Program-made: the position numbers and the translations under genes
The notes under the pieces: model-generated
Database searches by the model: none
The model's input: only the letters and a program-made list of their open reading frames with translations
What the model was told of the DNA's origin: nothing
DNA from: Rhodoligotrophos sp. CJ14
GTDB taxonomy: Bacteria; Pseudomonadota; Alphaproteobacteria; Rhizobiales; Im1
Assembly: GCF_038811545.1 (NCBI RefSeq)
Contig: NZ_CP133319.1
Location: 3,601,001-3,665,000, forward strand
DNA: 64,000 nt
Reading direction: 5' to 3'
Shown: positions 23,207-33,173 of the stretch, in pieces
Layout: every line of letters begins with the position of its first letter
Position numbering within the stretch: the first letter of the stretch is position 1

Positions 23207-23671
23207 TCAGGTCAGTGGCAGCACCTCGGACCTTTTGATCTGGCTCAGCGCGAAGCTGGTCTCGATCGATGCCACGCCCTCGAGCCGTGTCAGCTTGGAT
23301 TTGAGGAACTCCTCATAGGCATGCAGATCTCGCACGACGATGCGTAGGAGATAATCCCGTTGGCCGGTCATGAGGTAACAGTCGACCACCTCTGGCCAGC
23401 GCGCCACCGCTTTGGAGAAGCGATCGAGATCCTCCTCACGCTGTCGTTCAAGCTTGATCGAGGCGAAGGCGCTCACCGGCAGCCCGACTTTTGCTTGATC
23501 GATGGTGGCGGTATAGCCCTTTATGACACCGCTTTCCTCGAGAATATGGAGACGCCGCGCACAGGGCGAGGGTGAAAGACCCACCCGCTCGGCGAGCTCG
23601 TTGATGGTGATCCGCCCGTTATCCTGGACTCCGGCGATGATCCGGAGGTCTATGGCATCCAATATTTTCAT
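23207..23671 (-). CDS. Lrp/AsnC-family regulator (MdeR-like)
   Basis: A 154-residue Lrp-type protein: N-terminal helix-turn-helix (RITINELAERVGLSPSPCARRL) and C-terminal RAM/ACT ligand domain (GLPVSAFASIKLERQR, CYLMTGQRDYLLRIVVRD). It is divergent from the MdeB-like E1 gene with 127 bp between them. In Pseudomonas putida an Lrp-type regulator, MdeR, controls mdeA-mdeB for methionine breakdown; position and type agree, but mdeA is not here. A short motif AAAATTGTTCTG lies 19-29 bp upstream of its ATG and recurs before the second lrp-type gene. Confidence 0.85.
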   Translation of the reverse strand: MKILDAIDLRIIAGVQDNGRITINELAERVGLSPSPCARRLHILEESGVIKGYTATIDQAKVGLPVSAFASIKLERQREEDLDRFSKAVARWPEVVDCYLMTGQRDYLLRIVVRDLHAYEEFLKSKLTRLEGVASIETSFALSQIKRSEVLPLT

Positions 23672-23798
23672 TGGCTGATTCTTTACGCAAAATTGTTCTG
23701 ATTAGCGGTTATCGCCAACTTCGCCATCCGGCGGAAGTGTCTTTGGCTTATTTCAGCATTTCGCCTGAGCTATGATTCTCACCAAAGGGAGATGGGTC

Positions 23799-26192
23799 AT
23801 GGATGACACGCGCGTGCGCTATCTATCGCAGTTGGAACGGAAGGTCCGCTGGCTGTCGACCTGGATGATCCATCACGCCAATCACATCCGGCCGAATGAG
23901 GACGGGCTGAAGGTGGGCGGGCACCAGGCATCATCCGCATCCCTCTCCACCATCATGACCGCTCTCTATTTCGCGATCCTGCGCCCTCAGGATCGCGTCG
24001 CGGTTAAGCCCCATGCCAGCCCGGTCTTCCACGCGATTCAGTACCTGTTCGGCCATCAATCGCGTGAGAAGCTGGAGAATTTCCGGGGGTACAAGGGGGC
24101 GCAATCCTATCCCTCGCGTACCAAGGACGTCGACGATGTGGACTTTTCGACCGGATCGGTCGGCCTCGGCGTGGCGCAGACCTTGTTCGCATCCCTGACC
24201 CAGGACTATCTCCGGGCGAGGGGCTGGGCCGCCGATGGGGATGAAGGCAAGATGATTGCTCTCCTCGGCGATGCCGAGATGGACGAGGGCAACATCTTCG
24301 AGGCGCTTCTCGAAGGCTGGAAGCACGGCCTGCGGAATACCTGGTGGATCGTCGATTACAACCGGCAGAGCCTCGATGCTGTGGTGCGCGAAGGGCTGTG
24401 GCAGCGCTTCGAGAACATCTTCCGCAATTTCGGCTGGGATGTTGTGGTGCTGAAATATGGCTCGCTTCAGCAGCAGGCTTTCGCGGAACCCGGTGGCGAG
24501 GCCCTGAAGCGGTGGATCGATGCGTGTCCCAATCAACTCTATTCGGCGCTGACCTTCCAGGGTGGCGCGGCCTGGCGTAAGCGCCTCCTGGACGATATCG
24601 GGGATCAGGGCCCCTCCAGCCGACTGATCGAGAGCCGCAGTGACGCCGAGCTTGCCAGCCTCATGACGAATTTGGCGGGGCACGATCTGCCCTCGCTTCT
24701 GGAGGCCTTCGATGAAGCCCGCCGCCATGATCGGCCGGTTTGCTTCATCGCCTATACGATCAAGGGTTATGGTCTGCCTCTCGCGGGCCATAAGGACAAT
24801 CATGCCGGCCTGATGACCGCGACGCAGCTCGAAGCCCTGCGGCAGGAGATGGCAATTCGTAAGGATCACGAGTGGGACCCTTACGAAGGGCTGGACGATC
24901 CGGAGGCCCTTCGGCGTTTCGTCGAGCAATGCCCGTTCGGAGCAGCGGGGCAGCGCCGGAAAAGCGCGGCCATGGTTCAGGTGCCAAGCCGGCTGGATGT
25001 CGAGATTACGTCTTCAATGTCCACCCAGCAGGGATTCGGCCTGCTGATGCACGGGATCGCCAAGCGAGACGACCCGTTCTCGGCCCGCATCGTCACCACC
25101 TCGCCCGATGTCACGGTCTCGACCAATCTCGGCGCGTGGGTCAATCGGCGCGGCCTTTTCGCCCGTGAGACGATGGTCGATATCTTCAGAACCGAGCGCA
25201 TTCCCTCGACCTTCTCCTGGGACTTTTCTCCCTCCGGGCAGCATCTGGAGCTCGGTATCGCCGAAATGAACCTGTTCCTGATGCTCTCGGCCCTCGGTCT
25301 CTCTCATTCGCTCTTCGGCGAAAGACTATTGCCGGTCGGCACACTTTATGACCCGTTCATCGAGCGCGGGCTCGATGCGCTCAATTACGCCTGCTATCAG
25401 GATGCGCGCTTCATTCTCGTGGCCACACCTTCAGGGATTACCCTTGCCCCCGAGGGTGGGGCGCACCAGTCGATCGCCACGCCGCTGATCGGAATGGCAC
25501 AGGATGGATTGGCGAGTTTCGAGCCGGCCTTTGTCGATGAACTCGCGACCATCCTGCGCTTCGCATTTGACTATGTGCAGCGGTCCGGTGAGGAAGAGCC
25601 CGACGAAACCACCTGGTTGCGCGATGCCGTCGGCGGCTCCGTCTATCTGAGGCTCTCCACGCGCTCGATCGAGCAGCCTCGCCGGGAGATAAACGATCAG
25701 CTCGCCGCCGATATTGTCAACGGTGCCTATTGGCTGCGCCGCCCTGGCGCCAATCCCGAGCTTATCGTGGTCTATACGGGTGCCGTCGCGCCGGAAGCGA
25801 TCGAGGCTGTCGGGCTGCTGTCAGAGGATCGGCGCGATATCGGGCTTCTGGCCGTCACCTCGGCCGATCGGCTGAATGCCGGCTGGACGGCGGCGCAGCG
25901 GGCGCGAGAGCACGGTCTGGCCTATGCGCGCAGCCATGTCGAGCGTCTCTTGGCGGACATACCGGCACATTGCGGTATCGTGACGGTGACTGACGGCCAC
26001 CCGGCCTCGCTCGCCTGGTTGGGCTCGGTTCACGGCCACAAGCTCCGTTCTCTGGGGGTTGAGCATTTCGGCCAGACCGGCACCATCGCGGATCTTTACC
26101 GCCACTATGGCATCGACGCGCAAGGCATTGTCCGTGCCGCATCCGCTGTCGTGCCGGGGCGCCCGGTGCGGTATCTCCGGCAGGTCTCCTAA
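23799..26192 (+). CDS. Homodimeric 2-oxo-acid dehydrogenase E1 (AceE/MdeB-like)
   Basis: A 797-residue thiamine-diphosphate enzyme of the homodimeric E1 type. The ThDP motif begins GDAEMDEGNIFEAL and runs to the Asn in WWIVDYNRQSLD; AceE-like landmarks include DGLKVGGHQASSASLSTIM, IKGYGLPLAGHKDNHAG and EGGAHQSIATPLIG. AceE itself uses pyruvate and is about 890 residues; shorter forms next to Lrp regulators, such as P. putida MdeB, use 2-oxobutyrate. I therefore expect 2-oxobutyrate or a similar oxo-acid. The ATG at 23799 has AAGGGAG upstream. No E2 gene adjoins it; it may borrow the E2/E3 of PDH or of the bkd cluster 3 kb downstream. Confidence 0.85.
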   Translation: MDDTRVRYLSQLERKVRWLSTWMIHHANHIRPNEDGLKVGGHQASSASLSTIMTALYFAILRPQDRVAVKPHASPVFHAIQYLFGHQSREKLENFRGYKGAQSYPSRTKDVDDVDFSTGSVGLGVAQTLFASLTQDYLRARGWAADGDEGKMIALLGDAEMDEGNIFEALLEGWKHGLRNTWWIVDYNRQSLDAVVREGLWQRFENIFRNFGWDVVVLKYGSLQQQAFAEPGGEALKRWIDACPNQLYSALTFQGGAAWRKRLLDDIGDQGPSSRLIESRSDAELASLMTNLAGHDLPSLLEAFDEARRHDRPVCFIAYTIKGYGLPLAGHKDNHAGLMTATQLEALRQEMAIRKDHEWDPYEGLDDPEALRRFVEQCPFGAAGQRRKSAAMVQVPSRLDVEITSSMSTQQGFGLLMHGIAKRDDPFSARIVTTSPDVTVSTNLGAWVNRRGLFARETMVDIFRTERIPSTFSWDFSPSGQHLELGIAEMNLFLMLSALGLSHSLFGERLLPVGTLYDPFIERGLDALNYACYQDARFILVATPSGITLAPEGGAHQSIATPLIGMAQDGLASFEPAFVDELATILRFAFDYVQRSGEEEPDETTWLRDAVGGSVYLRLSTRSIEQPRREINDQLAADIVNGAYWLRRPGANPELIVVYTGAVAPEAIEAVGLLSEDRRDIGLLAVTSADRLNAGWTAAQRAREHGLAYARSHVERLLADIPAHCGIVTVTDGHPASLAWLGSVHGHKLRSLGVEHFGQTGTIADLYRHYGIDAQGIVRAASAVVPGRPVRYLRQVS

Positions 26193-26228
26193 TCCCGATC
26201 CCGCGAGGCTCTTACTGGCCCCGCGGAC

Positions 26229-26702
26229 CTATTCAATCCCCGGCACGATCGAGTGCATCTGCTTGAGGCATCGCAGAGCAAAGCTTGAGCGTGAATGGCG
26301 GATGCCGGGCACCTTGTACAGCTTCTTGCGGAGGAACTCTTCATAGCCGGCCGTGCCGTTCACGGCCACCTTGATGAAGTAGTCATACTCCCCCGTTGTC
26401 AGATAGACCTCGAGCACTTCCGGCATTGCCGCCATGGCCCTGCCGAAGCTCTCAAGAATCTCGTCGTCATGGCGGTCCAGCGTGACCTCGATGATGACTG
26501 TTTCAGTCGCACCGAGCAGTCGCTGATCCAGCATCGCGACATAGCCGATGATGTAGCCATCCTGCTCCAGCCGCCGAATTCTCTGCCAGCACGGGCTTGG
26601 CGAGAGCCCCACCATTTCGGCCACTTGGCTATTGGACAGCCGGGCGTTCCCGAGCAATGCCCGCAATATCTTGCGGTCGATGCGGTCAAGCGGTTTGGCC
26701 AT
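26229..26702 (-). CDS. Lrp/AsnC-family regulator of the bkd genes (BkdR-like)
   Basis: A 157-residue Lrp-type regulator with HTH (NSQVAEMVGLSPSPCWQRIR) and RAM domain (EVYLTTGEYDYFIKVAVNGT). It is divergent from the branched-chain dehydrogenase cluster, the same arrangement as bkdR in Pseudomonas, where BkdR activates bkdA1 in response to branched-chain amino acids. It converges with the MdeB-like gene (36 bp between stops). AAAATGTTCTG at 26718-26728 lies at nearly the same distance from the ATG as the related motif before the other Lrp gene, so it may be an autoregulatory site. Confidence 0.86.
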   Translation of the reverse strand: MAKPLDRIDRKILRALLGNARLSNSQVAEMVGLSPSPCWQRIRRLEQDGYIIGYVAMLDQRLLGATETVIIEVTLDRHDDEILESFGRAMAAMPEVLEVYLTTGEYDYFIKVAVNGTAGYEEFLRKKLYKVPGIRHSRSSFALRCLKQMHSIVPGIE

Positions 26703-26824
26703 GATATCTCTTTCAGGAAAATGTTCTGTTGAATCGCTAGTCAGCAGGAGGTTCGTTCTTGATATCGCATGATCTCAGGCAAGAACGAAAGCCAATTTCA
26801 CCGGATCTGCGATAGGCTTTCTAT

Positions 26825-27079
26825 ATGCAAGCCGCCAGCCAATATATCCGCTTCAGCTCGTCCGATCTGCTCAATCACCTGCCCAGGGTGCTGGCGATCC
26901 TGGAGCGAATGGGCTTCGTGCTCGAGGCCATGTCGGTCAACCGCGCAGACGAGGACCGGTCGAAGGTCATGCTGATGTACAAGCCAAATGGACAGCTTTC
27001 CTGCGACACCTTCATTGCGCGCCTGGCAACGCTGCCCGGTATCGAAGACCTGTCCCAGGGTCGGGAACATGGCGGGTGA
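26825..27079 (+). CDS. Small ACT-like domain protein
   Basis: An 84-residue protein whose core (LLNHLPRVLAILERMGFVLE, then ADEDRSKVMLMYKP) has the beta-alpha-beta pattern of ACT domains, the small amino-acid sensors seen, for instance, in IlvM/IlvH. I recognise the fold type, not a named family. It sits between the BkdR-like regulator and bkdA1, so a role in sensing branched-chain amino acids or oxo-acids is reasonable but inferred. No strong ribosome site precedes the ATG. Confidence 0.55.
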   Translation: MQAASQYIRFSSSDLLNHLPRVLAILERMGFVLEAMSVNRADEDRSKVMLMYKPNGQLSCDTFIARLATLPGIEDLSQGREHGG

Positions 27080-27190
27080 GTGCAACGAAAAGGCCCACAT
27101 TCTGATCGCCTGTCCCCGACCATCGCTTTGTAAACGAGATAGTCGTGCAAAATGTCTATGCTCAAAAACGAGCGCCACATCGCGTCATGA

Positions 27191-28438
<1,248 letters not shown>

Positions 28439-28440
28439 TC

Positions 28441-29454
28441 ATGACGAAGATGACGATGATCGAGGCGATCAGAAGCGCCCACGATCTGGCCATGGAGCGT
28501 GATCCAACGGTGGTCGTCTTCGGTCAGGATGTCGGTTTTTTCGGCGGCGTGTTTAGATGCACTGCCGGCTTGCAGACCAAATATGGCACAACCCGTTGCT
28601 TCGATACGCCCATCAGCGAGCTGGGGATTGTGGGCACCGCCATTGGCATGGCCGCTTATGGGCTGAGGCCCTGTGTGGAAATACAGTTCGCTGATTACAT
28701 GTATCCAGCCTACGACCAGATCGTGTCTGAGGCGGCGCGGCTTCGTTATCGCTCGGCGGGCGAGTTCACCTGTCCACTCGTCATCAGAATGCCCACCGGG
28801 GGCGGCATCTATGGCGCCCAGACTCACAGCCAAAGCCCGGAAGCCTTGTTCACCCATGTCACCGGGTTGAAGACGGTTGTGCCCGCGACCCCAGCCGATG
28901 CCAAGGGGCTGCTCCTGTCGGCCATCGAGGATCCGGACCCGGTCATTTTCCTGGAGCCCAAGCGGCTCTACAACGGTCCCTTCGACGGCCACCACGACCG
29001 GCCCATCGTGTCCTGGAAGCAGCATGAACTCGGCGAGGTCGAGCCCGGCTACTACGTGACCCCGCTCGGCAAGGCAGCGGTCCGGCGAACGGGCAACGCG
29101 CTGACGGTCCTCGCCTATGGCACGATGGTGCATGTGGCCCTGGCCGCAGCGGAGGAAACCGGCATCGATGCTGAAGTCATCGATCTGCGCACGCTGCTGC
29201 CTCTCGACCTCGACACGATCGCCGCGTCCGTTCGCAAGACCGGCCGTTGTCTCGTGGTGCACGAAGCCACGCTGACCTGCGGCTATGGGGCGGAGCTCGC
29301 GGCGCTGGTGCAGGCCAACTGCTTCTTCAGCCTCGAGGCACCCATACGCCGAGTGACCGGTTGGGATACGCCTTACCCCCACGCGCAGGAATGGGATTAT
29401 TTCCCCGGTCCCGCCCGCGTTGGTCAGGCAATGAAGCAGCTTTTGGAGACCTGA
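28441..29454 (+). CDS. bkdA2: Branched-chain 2-oxo-acid dehydrogenase E1 beta subunit
   Basis: A 337-residue E1 beta subunit. Conserved blocks are DPTVVVFGQDVGFFGGVFR, CFDTPISELGIVGTAIGMA and IRMPTGGGIYGAQTHSQSPE, followed by the transketolase C-terminal domain (LTVLAYGTMVHVALAA, VIDLRTLLPLD). The alpha2-beta2 heterotetramer forms the ThDP site with the E1 alpha subunit. The ATG at 28441 is 2 bp after the alpha-subunit stop; a TTG two codons earlier overlaps that stop but is not needed. Confidence 0.93.
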   Translation: MTKMTMIEAIRSAHDLAMERDPTVVVFGQDVGFFGGVFRCTAGLQTKYGTTRCFDTPISELGIVGTAIGMAAYGLRPCVEIQFADYMYPAYDQIVSEAARLRYRSAGEFTCPLVIRMPTGGGIYGAQTHSQSPEALFTHVTGLKTVVPATPADAKGLLLSAIEDPDPVIFLEPKRLYNGPFDGHHDRPIVSWKQHELGEVEPGYYVTPLGKAAVRRTGNALTVLAYGTMVHVALAAAEETGIDAEVIDLRTLLPLDLDTIAASVRKTGRCLVVHEATLTCGYGAELAALVQANCFFSLEAPIRRVTGWDTPYPHAQEWDYFPGPARVGQAMKQLLET

Positions 29455-29455
29455 C

Positions 29456-30718
29456 ATGGGACTGCTGTCGATCCGTGTCCCCGATGTCGGCGAAGGCGTG
29501 GCCGAGGCAGAACTCGTCGAATGGCATGTCGAGATCGGGCAGGAGGTTCACCCGGACGACCTCCTCGCAGCGGTGATGACCGATAAGGCAACCGTCGAAA
29601 TTCCCTCGCCCGCTGGCGGCAAGGTGGTGAAGCTTGCGGCCGCGGTCGGCGCGACCGTAGCGGTCGGGTCCGAGCTTGTGCGGCTGGAGGTGGAGGGTGA
29701 AGGCAATCTAGCCGAAGAGCCCGGGAGTCCCGAGCCTCAGCCGCAACCGCAAGCCGAGGCATCCATAGCGTCCGTCGAAGAGGACAAAGCCCGATCGGTA
29801 ACGCCGCCGGTTGCGCATACGCAGGCTGAGCAGGAAGGGGCTCGCCATCCGCAAAGGCCCTTGGCCTCGCCGGCGGTGAGGCTGCGCGCGCTCGATGCGG
29901 GCATTGATCTGCGCCTCGTGCCCGGGAGCGGCCCCGCTGGTCGCATCACCCATGGGGATCTTGACGCGTTCATATCCGGCAAATCACGTGTGGCTCTGGG
30001 CCGCAAGCGCCCCAACACGGAGATCACCGAAACGAAAATTGTCGGCCTTCGTCGCAAAATCGCGGAGCGGGTATCGCTTGCCTACAGCGACATCCCTCAC
30101 TTCAGCATCATCGAAGAAGTGGACGTGACAGCACTGGAGGAACTGCGCGCAAAGCTGAACGGGGAGCACGCCGACAACAGGCCGAAGCTCACCCTATTGC
30201 CGTTCATGATGCTGGTGCTCGTCGATGCTGTAAGCCGGCAGCCGGTGCTCAATGCACATTACGATGCGGAAGCCGGCGTGCTGCGCCAGTTCGGCGGTGT
30301 TCACATCGGAATCGCGACGCAAACCCAGGCCGGGTTGATGGTGCCGGTCATACGCCATGCCGAGACGCTGAACCTCTGGGAATGCGCGGAGGGTGTGGCC
30401 CGAATGTCGAATGCAGCCCGCGAGGGAAAGGCAACACGAGAAGAGCTGACGGGCTCCTCGATCACCATTTCCTCGCTCGGTCCCCTTGGCGCGCTGGCAA
30501 CGACCCCGATCATCAATCACCCGGAAGTGGCGATCGTCGGTGTGAACCGCATGGCCATCCGCCCCCACTGGGATGGCGCGCGCTTCGTGCCGCGCAAGAT
30601 GATGAACATCTCCTGCAGCTTCGATCATCGTGTGATCGATGGGTGGGACGCAGCCGTCTTCGTTGAGCGGCTGAAGACTCTGCTCGAAACGCCAGCCCTC
30701 ATCTTTGTGGATCCTTGA
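29456..30718 (+). CDS. bkdB: Branched-chain 2-oxo-acid dehydrogenase E2 (dihydrolipoyl acyltransferase)
   Basis: A 420-residue E2 protein. An N-terminal lipoyl domain carries the lipoylated Lys in VMTDKATVEIPSP; a Pro/Gln/Ala-rich linker follows (about residues 85-130); a peripheral-subunit-binding domain (ASPAVRLRALDAGIDLRLV, PGSGPAGRITHGDLD) comes next; the catalytic acyltransferase domain ends with the active-site SCSFDHRVIDGWDAA (His and Asp). It transfers the branched acyl group to CoA and forms the core of the complex. It starts 1 bp after bkdA2. Confidence 0.93.
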   Translation: MGLLSIRVPDVGEGVAEAELVEWHVEIGQEVHPDDLLAAVMTDKATVEIPSPAGGKVVKLAAAVGATVAVGSELVRLEVEGEGNLAEEPGSPEPQPQPQAEASIASVEEDKARSVTPPVAHTQAEQEGARHPQRPLASPAVRLRALDAGIDLRLVPGSGPAGRITHGDLDAFISGKSRVALGRKRPNTEITETKIVGLRRKIAERVSLAYSDIPHFSIIEEVDVTALEELRAKLNGEHADNRPKLTLLPFMMLVLVDAVSRQPVLNAHYDAEAGVLRQFGGVHIGIATQTQAGLMVPVIRHAETLNLWECAEGVARMSNAAREGKATREELTGSSITISSLGPLGALATTPIINHPEVAIVGVNRMAIRPHWDGARFVPRKMMNISCSFDHRVIDGWDAAVFVERLKTLLETPALIFVDP

Positions 30719-30721
30719 CCC

Positions 30722-32116
30722 ATGGCCGATCTCACCTGCAAGCTCCTGGTCATTGGTGCCGGACCGGGCGGCTATGTCTGCGCCATCCGTGCCGGCCAGC
30801 TTGGCATTGATACGGTCATCATCGAACGAGGTGCGCTTGGCGGCACCTGTCTGAATGTGGGCTGCATCCCCTCGAAGGCGCTGATCCATATTGCCGACGA
30901 GTACCATCGGCTGGGCGCCAATCCTCAGCTGGACGCCATGGGACTGAGCGCAGGCAAGCCCAGTCTCGATCTCGCCAGGGCCATGGGATGGAAGGACACG
31001 ATCGTCGCGCGCCTTAATCGGGGTGTCGGCGGTCTACTCAAGAAATCGAAAGTCAGAGCGGTTTCTGGCCACGCCCGCTTTCTCGACGGCAAGACCGTCG
31101 CGGTCGAGGCGGACGAGGGCAGTCACGTGGTGCGCGCCGAGGCGGCGGTGATCGCGACCGGCTCCGCGCCCGTTGAGCTCGCCAAGCTTCCCGTTGGCGG
31201 ACCCGTCCTGTCATCCTCGCAGGCTTTGTCGCTCACCGAAATGCCCGGCAGGCTTGCCGTGGTCGGCGCAGGCTATATCGGGCTTGAGATCGGCACGGCT
31301 TTCGCAAAGCTCGGCGCGAAAGTCACCGTGGTGGAGGCGACCGATCGCATATTGCCGCAATATGACGCCGAGCTGACCGCGCCCATTACGAAGCGGCTGA
31401 AGGAGCTTGGCATTGAGGTCCTCACCTCCGTTCAGGCGAGCGGGTACGACGAAAAAGCCGCGCGCCTGAAGCTGGACACGGTTGGCGGTGGCCCGAGCCA
31501 TATCTCCGCCGACAAGGTACTGGTGACGGTTGGCCGGCATCCGGTCACCGAAGGCTGGGGTCTGGAGGAGCTACAGCTGGCGATGAACGGCCGCTATATC
31601 GCAATCGATGACCGTTGCGAAACCTCGATGCGCGGCGTTTATGCCATCGGCGATGTAACGGGCGAGCCGATGCTTGCTCATCGCGCCATGGCCCAGGGCG
31701 AGATGGTCGCCGAGATCATCGCCGGTCACCGGCGCAAGTGGTCGGCCCAATGCATTCCGGCCGTGTGTTTCACCGATCCGGAATTGGTGACCGCGGGGAT
31801 TTCCCCCGAACAGGCCAAGCAGCGGGGACTGGAGGTCCTCGTGGGCAGCTTTCCCTTCCGCGCCAGCGGCCGTGCCATGAGTATGGCCCGCGAGGATGGC
31901 TTCATCCGCATTGTCGCGCGCGCGAAAGATCATGTGCTGCTCGGCATCCAGGCCGTCGGCGCCGGCATTGCCGAGCTCGCATCCACCTTTGCGCTGGCGA
32001 TCGAAATGGGTGCGCGGATCGAAGACATTGCCGGCACGATTCATGCGCACCCGACCATGGGTGAAGCCTTTCAGGAGGCGGCGCTGGCAGCGATCGGCCG
32101 CCCACTGCATCTCTAG
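30722..32116 (+). CDS. lpdV: Dihydrolipoyl dehydrogenase E3 of the branched-chain complex
   Basis: A 464-residue flavoprotein disulphide reductase. It has the FAD motif VIGAGPGGYVCAIRAGQLG, redox disulphide GGTCLNVGCIPSK, NAD-binding VVGAGYIGLEIGTAFAKLG, the second FAD motif YAIGDVTGEPMLAHRA, and the C-terminal catalytic His in IHAHPTMGEAFQEA. It reoxidises dihydrolipoyl-E2 with NAD. It is the last gene of the bkd operon, 3 bp after bkdB. A dispersed repeat (32111-32215) starts exactly at its stop codon. Confidence 0.93.
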   Translation: MADLTCKLLVIGAGPGGYVCAIRAGQLGIDTVIIERGALGGTCLNVGCIPSKALIHIADEYHRLGANPQLDAMGLSAGKPSLDLARAMGWKDTIVARLNRGVGGLLKKSKVRAVSGHARFLDGKTVAVEADEGSHVVRAEAAVIATGSAPVELAKLPVGGPVLSSSQALSLTEMPGRLAVVGAGYIGLEIGTAFAKLGAKVTVVEATDRILPQYDAELTAPITKRLKELGIEVLTSVQASGYDEKAARLKLDTVGGGPSHISADKVLVTVGRHPVTEGWGLEELQLAMNGRYIAIDDRCETSMRGVYAIGDVTGEPMLAHRAMAQGEMVAEIIAGHRRKWSAQCIPAVCFTDPELVTAGISPEQAKQRGLEVLVGSFPFRASGRAMSMAREDGFIRIVARAKDHVLLGIQAVGAGIAELASTFALAIEMGARIEDIAGTIHAHPTMGEAFQEAALAAIGRPLHL

Positions 32117-32215
32117 ATGCGTTTTCCGCTTTTAATCACGAAACCGCGTCTGAAGATCTTGCTTGATCGCATTTTCTTCACGCGAACCGCTATCCACCTC
32201 GCTCGAAAATGCTCT
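32111..32215 (-). repeat. Dispersed ~100 bp repeat, copy A
   Basis: On the minus strand this reads AGAGCATTTTCGAGCGAGG, then a GGATA-CGGTTCGCGTGAAG core, ending GAAAACGCAT. The same element occurs on the plus strand at 40802-40918 and 63345-63439. It abuts the lpdV stop. It is intergenic and non-coding, and could fold or act as a transcript end. The following 80 bp (to 32297) show nothing else. Confidence 0.75.
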
Positions 32216-32297
32216 CGCAGGCGGCTATTGCCGCGCGCCGCGGGCGGGTGAGGGCGACCCTGTTCACGCTACCCACACTGCGGTCTCGCGACGCCTC

Positions 32298-33173
32298 TTA
32301 GAGGGCGGCATGGGGCCAGAATTCCGGGATCAGTCGATAGGCCTCGCCATCTAAGGCCAGCCGGGCGACGCTTGGAAACTCCAGATGGCAGCCCGCCACG
32401 AGCTGATTTCCGGCGGCGACCTCGGCGAACACCCGCCGTCGCGTAGCAGCCGCGGCGGTCGGATCGACGTCATGAATGACCCCGGCATCCGGCAAAGCAG
32501 GCTGAATGGCCGGCATATGGATGATATCTGCCCAGAGGAAAATTTCTTCGCCCCCGGATGATATCTTGAAGCCGCTGTGCCCGGGTGTGTGACCGGCAAG
32601 CGGAACCGCCGTGACGCCGGGCGCAACCTCGCCGTCGCGGAAGAACGTGATGCGATCGCGGTAAGGCTCCACTGAAGCGCGGACTTGGTCGAAATAGGGC
32701 TTCAGAGTGTCAGGAGCGCGCGCCTCGCCATCCGCTTTGAACCAGAACTCATGCTCGTCCCGATGCATCGCGAGCCGCGCATTGGGGAAGACGGCCCTGC
32801 CATTTTCGTCGAGCAGCCCGAAGCAATGATCGGGATGCAGATGCGTGATCAGGATCAAGTCGATCTCGGCAGGAGCAACCCCCGCCATTGCCAGCGAGCT
32901 CGGAAGCCATCCCAAAGTGGGGCCGGCGCTGTTTCCCATTCCAGCATCGACCAAGATCGGCCCATGGTTCTCGCCGCGGATAAGGAACATCGTATGCGTG
33001 AATACCGGCTTCTCAGGGCGGTGAGCGGTTTGCTGAAGCGCGGCACCCTTCTCGGGCATCACGGAGTGAATGACGTCGTAATCGACGGCATTGAAACCAT
33101 CGCTCAGGCTGGTCACCGTCTTTTTTCCGATGGTCCAGTTCAGAAAGGCGCCCGGCGCTAGCATGTCGGTCAT
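32298..33173 (-). CDS. MBL-fold metallo-hydrolase
   Basis: A 291-residue metallo-beta-lactamase-fold hydrolase with the zinc motif THLHPDHCFG, a second ligand in PLAGHTPGHSGF, and the Asp in LWADIIH. The layout is that of quorum-quenching-lactonase-like or glyoxalase-like MBL proteins; the substrate cannot be read from sequence. It has no signal peptide. The ATG at 33173 overlaps the stop of the NmrA-type gene by 4 bp, so the two are translationally coupled, and both are divergent from a LysR gene. Confidence 0.83.
   Translation of the reverse strand: MTDMLAPGAFLNWTIGKKTVTSLSDGFNAVDYDVIHSVMPEKGAALQQTAHRPEKPVFTHTMFLIRGENHGPILVDAGMGNSAGPTLGWLPSSLAMAGVAPAEIDLILITHLHPDHCFGLLDENGRAVFPNARLAMHRDEHEFWFKADGEARAPDTLKPYFDQVRASVEPYRDRITFFRDGEVAPGVTAVPLAGHTPGHSGFKISSGGEEIFLWADIIHMPAIQPALPDAGVIHDVDPTAAAATRRRVFAEVAAGNQLVAGCHLEFPSVARLALDGEAYRLIPEFWPHAAL

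Noticed and set aside
23931..24929. Long minus-strand open frame inside the E1 gene
   Set aside because: Shadow of GC-rich codon use in the MdeB-like gene; no domain and no ribosome site.
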